A DNA stretch of 64,000 nt from Ilyonectria destructans (taxonomy: Eukaryota > Ascomycota > Sordariomycetes > Hypocreales > Nectriaceae): contig JAHEWK010000002.1 of the NCBI GenBank assembly GCA_020740775.1, forward strand, positions 4,340,001-4,404,000, read 5' to 3'. The notes beneath the pieces are model-generated. The model was not told where the DNA came from. It did no database searches and worked only from the letters and a program-made list of their open reading frames with translations. The position numbers and the translations under genes are program-made. Shown here piece after piece: positions 56,978-64,000 of this stretch (positions within the stretch are counted from its first letter, which is position 1; each line of letters starts with the position of its first letter).

Positions 56978-59605
56978 ATGGCTTCTCGTCTGCAACCCGC
57001 CTTCCAAGGCGCCGTCTCCGAGGCCTCTAGGACTTTCAACGATCTCGTCAAGCGCATCAGTATTCCTCTAACTCCCACGAGCCCCGCCGGTCTGGTCCAG
57101 GCGCACACAGTCGACCCCTGGGAGAAATCCGGAAAGTATGCCCGCGGATGGTCGTACTTTGCGCTCGCTCTCATGAGCACCGTCATTGCCGTGCGAATAT
57201 GGCATTTCTGGCAAGACAAGATTCGACAGGCCATTTACAAGCAAGAAGTTGAGGAGCACTACCGAAACGCCTACGCCCTCGAGCAAGAATATGGCATGTC
57301 TGCCCTTCCAACCGGGCAGACCGGCCACACAGCCCAGACTGGCCAGCAGTTCTTCCCCGAGCCCGAAATGTTAAATGGGAAGAACTTCCGACCCAAGGCG
57401 CACTTTTCCTCTGTTAACATCGTCAACGATACCCTGGCCCTGTTTCGATGGATCTTTTACCGCCCTATCCCGGATTTTGTCTGGGGTAAACACCGATTCA
57501 CCTTCTCCTCGTTGGCAGTTCTCACCTGCGTCTTCATTGCGCTCGCCTTTGTCACCCTTTACTGCTTCCTCCAGCAGCCCCTTTACTGGCAGAGCATCCA
57601 GTATGGTTCCCCACCTCTGGCTATCAGATCCGGAATGATTGCCGTCGCCCTGACGCCATGGATTGTCGCAACTAGCATGAAGGCCAACGTACTGAGCATG
57701 CTGATCGGCATTGGCCCTGAGCGACTCAACGTCTTCCACCGATGGGCAGCCTATCTCTGCCTGTTCCTCTCCCTCGTCCACACCATCCCATTTTACATCC
57801 AGCCGGTTTGGGATGACGGTGGTATGGAGATTTACCAGCGCCTCTTTCCTGGCGGCAGTGGTGTTATCTATGGCACTGGAATTGCCTGCCTGGTCCCTCT
57901 GGTGTGGCTCTGTGTCGCCTCCCTACCATTCATCAGGAGAATTGCATATGAAGCTTTCGTTTGGTTGCATATTCCCGTCTCTATGGTGTACGTTGGACTC
58001 CTTTTCTGGCACACCAAGAACTTTCTCATGTCTTGGAGCTATCTCTGGACCACTGTGGCCATCTGGGTATTCTGCTACATGATGAGACTGTTTAAGCTCA
58101 ACTGGGTGAGGCCATGGCGCCTATCCTTCATGGTTGGTGACGAGGCCGCCATTACTTTGATGGCAGAGAATGCCATTAAAATTACTGTCCCGACTCAGAT
58201 GCGGTGGAAGCCTGGCCAGTACGTGTACCTGCGTATGCCAGGTATCTCGGTTTTTGAGAACCACCCCTTTACGATCTCGTCGCTCTGCAGCGACGACTTC
58301 CCGTCCGACTATGGCGAGCAGTACCGGGACTGCACCCTTGTGTTCAGACCCTATGGTGGGTTTACCCGCAAGGTCTTGGATACCGCTATTGAGAAGGGAC
58401 CGTTCCACACCTATCGTGCGTTCCTGGACGGCCCATATGGTGGTATGCGACGTGATCTCGCCGCTTTCGACACCTGCATCCTAATTGCAGGAGGCAGCGG
58501 CGTCACTGCACTCGTGTCCCAACTTCTGGATCTTATCAAGAGAATGAGAGACGGCAAGGCAATTACCAAGAAGGTAGTTGTCGTTTGGGCCTTGAAGCGA
58601 CTAGAGGCTATGGATTGGTTCCGTGAGGAGTTGCGAATTTGCCGAGAAGCTGCTCCGCCGGAGAGTGTCACCTGCAAATTCTTCGTTACTTCAGCTGTGC
58701 GGAACCGCCCTGGAATGGAGATGACAGGCCCATTTAGTGACCCGAACGGTCCCAACGGTCCCAATGGCCCTCGAGCTCTGAGCCACGCATTCCATGATAA
58801 GCTGGATGGTTTTGTGGCAGGCATCGCATCTAAGCGAAATTCTGCTCTCATCCAAGCAGAGGCCCAGGGCGATCCTGACCGCGAACGCGAGCTGCGCGCT
58901 GAAGATGAGGATCGCATTACCGCCCTGCCGCAACAAAAATACCTCCAACCCCATCTCCCTCCGCCGCCCTCTGGACCTCCGCCATCCCACCAGTATTCAG
59001 CAACCGACGAGTCGCTGAAGAGACTTGAGGGCCATGGTTATCCGGAAGACAAGAAGATGCCAATGGAAGATGCTCAGGACCACGAGTTCCACTTCCCGTC
59101 CATGCACAAGGAGAACCAACCTCACTTCAATTACGCACCACCCTCACCGCGGAGGCCGCATGCTGAGTCTAGCCCGACCGGCGAGAACTTCCCCGTCAAC
59201 CCCCCGGAGCTTGCCCACCTTCGACGACAGGCCGACCCCGAAGGCGGCAAGCCTCGCCCGACGTCAACTTTCGGCCCACCATCGGGCTTCGATTTTGGCT
59301 TCCCCCAGACACCAACCGAGTTCCAAAAGAGTCTGATGCGCTTCGCCTTCCCCGTGCCGCACCAGATCGATGGCGGATGGAGTGTCGAGTATGGTCGACC
59401 AGACCTGGGCTACATGCTTAAGGAGTGGGCGACCGGTGGACCCGATGGACGGGGCATTCTGGGCCGGCGCACGGCGGTCTACGTGTGCGGGCCGCCCGCG
59501 ATGCGAGTCGGCGTTGCCAACACGGTGGCCAAGTTGCAGGCGGAGATTTGGGGAGACGATGAATTGGAGGAGATTTACTTGCATACGGAGAATTATGCTT
59601 TGTAA
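56978..59605 (+). CDS. Ferric reductase-like (Fre family) protein with long insertion, 875 aa
   Basis: This is a single exon. One N-terminal hydrophobic helix (about 52-66) precedes the ferric reductase domain with bis-heme pairs H254/H268 (HRWAAYLCLFLSLVH) and H331/H345. The FAD motif is HPFTIS at about 428, the NADPH motif is GGSGVT at about 503, and the last NADPH strand is YVCGPPAMR at about 833. Between the two NADPH motifs lies a Pro/Gly/Asn/Glu-rich insertion of about 215 residues (about 574-789), which includes three Pro-Asn-Gly triplets and the string LPPPPSGPPPSHQ. Compared with the 625-aa paralogue at 38719 this insertion accounts for the length difference. Electrons would flow from NADPH via FAD and heme to an external acceptor. 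The substrate is not known. The pyrimidine-rich 5' flank suggests a long leader. Confidence 0.88.
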   Translation: MASRLQPAFQGAVSEASRTFNDLVKRISIPLTPTSPAGLVQAHTVDPWEKSGKYARGWSYFALALMSTVIAVRIWHFWQDKIRQAIYKQEVEEHYRNAYALEQEYGMSALPTGQTGHTAQTGQQFFPEPEMLNGKNFRPKAHFSSVNIVNDTLALFRWIFYRPIPDFVWGKHRFTFSSLAVLTCVFIALAFVTLYCFLQQPLYWQSIQYGSPPLAIRSGMIAVALTPWIVATSMKANVLSMLIGIGPERLNVFHRWAAYLCLFLSLVHTIPFYIQPVWDDGGMEIYQRLFPGGSGVIYGTGIACLVPLVWLCVASLPFIRRIAYEAFVWLHIPVSMVYVGLLFWHTKNFLMSWSYLWTTVAIWVFCYMMRLFKLNWVRPWRLSFMVGDEAAITLMAENAIKITVPTQMRWKPGQYVYLRMPGISVFENHPFTISSLCSDDFPSDYGEQYRDCTLVFRPYGGFTRKVLDTAIEKGPFHTYRAFLDGPYGGMRRDLAAFDTCILIAGGSGVTALVSQLLDLIKRMRDGKAITKKVVVVWALKRLEAMDWFREELRICREAAPPESVTCKFFVTSAVRNRPGMEMTGPFSDPNGPNGPNGPRALSHAFHDKLDGFVAGIASKRNSALIQAEAQGDPDRERELRAEDEDRITALPQQKYLQPHLPPPPSGPPPSHQYSATDESLKRLEGHGYPEDKKMPMEDAQDHEFHFPSMHKENQPHFNYAPPSPRRPHAESSPTGENFPVNPPELAHLRRQADPEGGKPRPTSTFGPPSGFDFGFPQTPTEFQKSLMRFAFPVPHQIDGGWSVEYGRPDLGYMLKEWATGGPDGRGILGRRTAVYVCGPPAMRVGVANTVAKLQAEIWGDDELEEIYLHTENYAL

Positions 59606-60343
59606 AAGGATAGGGGGCGTTATGATGACGAGGCTTGTACTTGTATGGGATGACTGGAGCGAGATACCATGAGCGATGTGCTTTGCTGATACCTACGATA
59701 TACCTACCTACTATATACATGGACGGGCGAGAAAGCCCGGGCCATACGACTGTGTATACAACCTAATCATCTACTACTTATTTATCTGTTATACTACGAC
59801 TACATGACTTCCTGGGTTGGATGATGGTGAGAGTTTTACATCATGTTCTTTTGGGAAGCGGGGCCGGCCGGTCGAATGGGTCAGAGGAGTAGGAGTGAGG
59901 AGCCATGAGGAGCCATGATGAGCCATGAGTAGTGGGATGCAGGACAAAGAGGTTCCCCTCGTGATGCAATAGCTGCTCCACACTGACAAGAGCCGCATGC
60001 GGGCTCCCAAAGAATGCGACCATGACGCGATAGTGATTGGCAAGCTCGCGGCTGCAGTCAGGGACGTGGATCACTGAAGGTGGAGGAACCGGGAGCTAAT
60101 TAGGAGGCACCTTGATGGCCGCTCTCACGCGCCGCGCCGCAGCGAGCACCAGAATACTTGAATCGAGTGAGCCCTCGACTGAGGTGGGATATTGGTTTCC
60201 CCCTCATTCTTGTTATTCTCTCAAATTTATTGCAGTCATTGTTCACTGCGCCGTGCATTGCAATCTGCCCCCTACTTGTCGGTACATCTTTGGCCCTTTT
60301 ACCCGTTCATACTGCCCGTCTCTTACATCCCACACATCCCACA
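59606..60343. other. Intergenic; contains GAGGAGCCAT repeat
   Basis: This holds the metalloreductase 2 3' region and the promoter of the next gene. A tandem of three GAGGAGCCAT/GATGAGCCAT units sits at about 59897-59931. A CT-rich stretch at 60200-60343 precedes the start codon. Confidence 0.55.
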
Positions 60344-60896
60344 ATGTCAGTTCTATCGGAGCTCCCCGAGAGGGATATAGAAAAAATCTCAAAGGGATGG
60401 TCCATTGCCATGAACTACTCCCAGGAGCGCTTGAAACGAGTCTACGAACTTGAGTGCGACCAGCTCGAGAACGCCGTCAACGAGGGCCGCGTGGTCCTCG
60501 AGACTGTCTGTCTATTCATGCACGCCTGTATCAAGCATGGCCAGTACAAGTAAGTCCTTCCCAGTCACCTCCACGCCTCGAAGATACGAGACTGACTGTA
60601 GCCTTCAAGACTGCCGCTCGAGTTCTGGCGGGTTCTCCACGCCGAGTACGGTATCGTCGTGTACCCATCTGCGTTTACAGAGGACGTCGAGGTCCAAGGA
60701 CTGGGCACCGATGTGACTTTTACTGAGGCCTACTATGGCCACATCAGTATGTTCTACACCAGATAGACTACCCCCAGTGAGGCCTGAAGCTGACATTTGC
60801 ATGGCAGTGATGTTCCCTACATGCTGCGGCGGGAAGCATCCCCCGCGTTGTCCGTTCGAATTTCTGCAGGAACCCCCGCCAGTTTATCAAAAATAA
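60344..60896 (+). CDS. Unrecognised 143-aa protein, multi-exon
   Basis: There are three exons, 60344-60549, 60610-60746 and 60808-60896, that join in frame. Donors are GTAAGT and GTATGT; the second intron has a CTGAC branch-like site before CAG, and the first uses a CAAG acceptor that gives YKLPLEFWRVLHAEYG. The product begins MSVLSELPERDIEKISKGWS. It is mostly helical in appearance to residue 70, followed by a hydrophobic/aromatic part (EYGIVVYPSAFTED) and a Cys/Pro-rich end (MFPTCCGGKHPPRC, FLQEPPPVYQK). There is no signal peptide or membrane segment. I do not recognise a family. If the second intron is retained, the protein ends after SMFYTR at 60766 (120 aa). Codon-level coherence across three exons supports a real gene. 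Confidence 0.7.
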
Positions 60897-61218
60897 ATAA
60901 AAAAGTGCTCATGATAATGATAATGAAGGCGGCGTATTGAGGCAGGGAGGATGGGATCGCTGCATTCCCTTGAGAGGATACAAAGGCTCGGCCTCACAGT
61001 GGCGAAGAACGCTACGGGAGGACAGCTGGACGGGACATGCCATATGGAGATGCATGGCGAGTCGCGTGAGTTACAGGTCTTTATTGATAGTTAGAGATAG
61101 ACTCGCAAAAGTCCAAGAGGATGCGAATCTCTTTTGTGTGTATATATTTCCATAAAAATGTTACTTTGCTCTCCAACGTCAACACCACAGCCACAAACAA
61201 ACACACACTCACCTACCT
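60897..61218. other. Convergent intergenic
   Basis: This is a short AT-rich gap between the 143-aa gene (plus) and the molybdopterin synthase gene (minus). It holds only 3' UTRs as far as can be seen. Confidence 0.6.
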
Positions 61219-61781
61219 TCACGCCTCTTCTCGCTGTCCCACAGCTCCATCACGATTAGCCCTCCACACGCCCTCCTCGCCCTCAAACTCCTCGCGCTTC
61301 CACACCTCGACCCCCGCCTTGCACTCCTCCAGCGCCTCCTCCCCCGCGCGCCACGCCGCCTGGCGGTGCGGCGAAGACACGGCGATCAAGATGCTCTCCT
61401 CGCCGATGGGCACGGTGCCCAGGCGGTGGATCATGGCGATGCCCTTGAGGCCGTGCTTGGTGCGCATGGTCTGGGCGATGGCGAGCATGGACCGCAGCGC
61501 GCGGGGGTGGTAGGATGAGTACTGGAGTTCTTTGACGGGCTTGCCGTCGAAGGAATCCCTCGTGGTGCCTGGCGGACTCTGTCAGCGGGAGGATAAGAGA
61601 GGAAAACGCTCAAGTTGTATAAACTACCTGCGAATATGACGATGGCTCCGGCTCCAGGGTCACGGACTCGGTCCATGGTGTCTTGGACGTTGAGGTAGTC
61701 ATGGGTAAGGGCAACATAGCAGCTGTCCTCTGCCGTTTCCCATCTCTCCGTGCTCTTCTCGGGCTTATGAGATGTAGCCAT
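61219..61781 (-). CDS. Molybdopterin synthase catalytic (large) subunit, MoaE/MOCS2B type
   Basis: There are two exons, 61781-61628 and 61568-61219, with a 59-bp GT-AG intron; the join gives GAIVIFAGTTRDSFDGK. The product is 167 aa, normal for the family. MoaE features are VALTHDYLNVQDTMDRVRDP, the GAGAIVIFAGTTRD block, LQYSSYHPRALRSM, the loop IAMIHRLGTVPIGEESILIA, and SSPHRQAAWRAGEEALEECK. The conserved VWKREEF strand carries the active-site Lys. The enzyme makes molybdopterin from cyclic pyranopterin using sulfur from the small subunit (MoaD/MOCS2A), which is not in this window. In fungi this serves nitrate reductase, sulfite oxidase and xanthine dehydrogenase. The start at 61781 fits; an in-frame ATG 16 codons upstream is less likely. 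Confidence 0.93.
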
Positions 61782-62267
61782 TTTAAGTGTGTGGGACAAT
61801 CTAGATTCAAGTCTTGGTGTGCTTTCCAAGAGGAAGTGAGAGCCCAGTGATTTGAATGAAGTTAGGTTGTGGTGTTTTGAGGCCAGCCACTTAGAACACT
61901 TCGTACACTAGACTTTTAAACCCGATTTCTGACTACGGTCAAGACTGTCCTTACGACTTCGGAGAATCGGGAATAATTTGGCAGAATTTATTTCAGTGCT
62001 TGCTTTGTAAATTTAGTGAAACTTGAGATCCTGTTCAGTATCACGAAATGGCGCCGGGTACCTGCAAGGTTCATGCACAGGGCGCCGATGACGAACGTGG
62101 ATGGATGACTAAGCTCCGATCGCAAGCTGCCTTTCTTTGTCTCTCGTCCTCGACATGCCACTTCGAACTCCATTCTCCCATCTCACCATTTCGAAACATC
62201 ACATAGAGCGACAAGCGACGAATCACCGATCCCCACATTCTACGAGATCGTGCGAGTTGACGCCGTT
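61782..62267. other. Divergent promoter region
   Basis: This is a gap of about 490 bp between the starts of the molybdopterin synthase (minus) and RBM5-like (plus) genes. No further feature was seen. Confidence 0.55.
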
Positions 62268-64000
62268 ATGCACGACGAATACGGTGCGCGATCCTCGGAT
62301 CGCGGGAGGGACTCCAACCGGAGGCCCCAGGACCAGGACTTCCAAGAGCGACAGGACGCCTACCGATCGCGGCAGGGTAATGCCACAGCCCGCGCCTCAG
62401 AAAGACATTGAATAATCGAGAAGGACCATCATGGATCATTTGAGCTTGACGGCTAACTTCCCCACGGGACGTCGAGATCAATCTAGGTCTCCGCCCCGCC
62501 AAGCCTTTCCCGACGACTCAAGGGGCAGAGACTCGCGATACCAGGGCGACGAGATGCACCACGAGAGGGACTACGACGGCCGCCATGACCAAGGCGACGA
62601 GAGATATTCGAAAAGGGGCGGCACCTCGCGGGGTTCGAGACATTATGCCCAGGATGAGCACGACTACGGTGGCATGTACGACGAGGGATACCAAGGCGAG
62701 GGTGATTACGGTCGTGACCGCTATGGTGACGAGAGCTATCAGCGCGAACGCTCAAGATACCGAGACGGCGATGACAGAGAATCTCGATCGCGTTCTGACA
62801 GCCGCCACAACCGGAGTGGCTCCCATAGTCCGACACGGGAAGCTGGGAAGCCTAGCGACACGGTCATCCTCGAGGGCCTGCCATTCAACGTGTCGTCGAG
62901 TGAGGTTGGTACCCTGCTGATCTGAGCGATTGCTTCAACACCGATGACGAAGCTTTTGGTCATCGACCTGGAGCCAGTTGTCCACCCGCATCTCCTCTAT
63001 GCCGTTGCGCTCCCTTCGGGGAGCTTGTCCTCAGACCACGAACATTGTCGCCACGACCTGCTCGATGTACGGCCCGCTTTGATGGTTCGCAATGACTAAT
63101 TGAAGAACCTGCAGCTGCGCGAAAGCCTCCTAAAACACTCCGTCGCCGCCGAGTTTCCGTCCATTGACGTCCGAGTCACCTCTTCTAGAGGTAAGTGACT
63201 TACAATGATACTCCAGTGGCTCTTAACGCACGTCTAACACACGACAGGGCATTGTCGGGCGTTTGTTCAGTTTCAAGAAGTCGACCACGCTGTCATCTTC
63301 ATGAAAGAGCATTATCCAAAGCTTTATCTTGAGTTGGCGTACTCCACTGATGACGTGCCAGACGGGAAGTTTGAGGCATACATACACTATGCCCGCAACC
63401 GAGAGAGCCGAGAGGATGTAGACCCCCGAGCGGCCGGTGGCAGCAATTGGATCTGTCCGACAGTGAGTACCTGCGACTCCCTTACCTATCACTCCCCTGA
63501 CGGTTTGCAGTGCGACTTCTCCAACTACTCGACGAGGATCAAGTGCAAGATTTGCGGTGGCCCTCAGGGTGGTGAGTCCCTATCCCCAACCGACCAATTC
63601 CTAGCTAACGACATGGTGCCTAAGTCTCGAACTGGCAACAAAACCTGACTGGCGTGACTGATGCTGCCAACGTGCCATCTCAGATTCTTGTCGTCTACCC
63701 CCTGGCTCCCTTTGTCAACGAGGACATGTTTATAAACGACATCAAGCGCCTAGAGGTTGAGAAAGTGGACAACGTCAAGGACAATTCCAACGGAGCGCCA
63801 AAACTCAAGTCAACCGCACCCACTGGCGACACATCGAGATACGGTGCCCGACCTGGCTCATTGCATCGTGTGTTTTTAATGCGCGACACGAACTCGGACG
63901 AATCCTTCAAGTATGGGTTTGTCGAGTTTTGGACTCTGGAGGACGCTGCTGCTGCCGTGGCCAAGTTCCAAAAGTCACGATCCTTCATGGTTGCGGCATG
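62268..64000 (+). CDS. RBM5/RBM10-like splicing factor, N-terminal part (runs off right edge)
   Basis: Six exons are visible: 62268-62376, 62477-62904, 63115-63190, 63248-63462, 63511-63571 and 63625-64000 (open). The N-terminus is Arg/Asp/Ser/Tyr-rich (MHDEYGARSSDRGRD). RRM1 begins SDTVILEGLPFNVSS and continues over three exons to HCRAFVQFQEVDHA. A RanBP2-type zinc finger follows (WICPTCDFSNYSTRIKCKIC, C-x2-C-x10-C-x2-C), then RRM2 (ILVVYPLAPFVNEDMF, LHRVFLMRDTN, KYGFVEFWTLEDA). The order RRM, zinc finger, RRM is that of RBM5/6/10, where OCRE and G-patch domains come next; those would lie outside the window. These proteins regulate spliceosome assembly and splice-site choice in the nucleus. 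The first intron uses a GAG acceptor (with a GGCTAAC branch site); if exon 1 is not real, translation could start at 62431. Confidence 0.85.

Overview
The window reads as nuclear chromosome of a filamentous ascomycete (Pezizomycotina, most likely Sordariomycetes). The grounds are short (about 50-210 bp) spliceosomal introns with GT(R)AGT-like donors and CTAAC/CTGAC-like branch sites, long CT-rich 5' leaders, monocistronic genes on both strands, and gene families typical of moulds: a hyphal-growth GT2 glycosyltransferase, a New1/Elf1-type EF3-like ATPase, Rec8, two Fre-type metalloreductases, a fungal arylsulfotransferase-like secreted protein and a DHA2-type MFS exporter. No species can be named from sequence alone. 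No virus, CRISPR array, intact transposon or secondary-metabolite core enzyme was seen.

Layout: 1-488 is the RS-rich C-terminus of an RNPS1-like splicing protein. About 9 kb (489-9474) then lacks intact genes. It holds G-tract clusters, a 9-bp minisatellite (5006-5073) and a clear relic of a fasciclin (FAS1) gene on the minus strand (about 5720-6470) with stops and frame breaks. A membrane-anchored GH16 glucanase follows (9475-11024), then 4.5 kb without recognisable genes that ends in the leader of the GT2 gene (15543-18350). From 19 kb on the region is gene-dense and mostly housekeeping: New1/Elf1-like ATPase and Erf2-like palmitoyltransferase (both minus), a small mitochondrial protein, phosphoserine phosphatase, PAPS reductase, Tyw3 and Mic19 (convergent), metalloreductase 1, a secreted arylsulfotransferase-family protein, an MFS transporter, tRNA-Val(AAC), Rec8, Rab escort protein, Rrp43, metalloreductase 2, an unrecognised 143-aa protein, the molybdopterin synthase large subunit, and the 5' part of an RBM5/RBM10-like RNA-binding protein that runs off the right edge.

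There is no operon-like unit. Shared themes are serine/sulfur assimilation (SerB, PAPS reductase), translation and RNA metabolism (EF3-like ATPase, Tyw3, Rrp43, RNPS1-like, RBM5-like), mitochondrial inner-membrane organisation (Mic19 and the small TM protein), and cell-surface or iron functions (GH16, GT2, two Fre proteins). Many neighbours are convergent with short gaps. Exon models below were built by reading splice signals and checking that frames join; they are not backed by transcripts. I did not find a convincing novel multi-gene system. The most interesting items are the RIP-compatible FAS1 relic, introns whose retention has defined coding outcomes, a GC-AG intron, several non-YAG acceptors, and two promoters sharing a paired CCAAT/CACGTG module.
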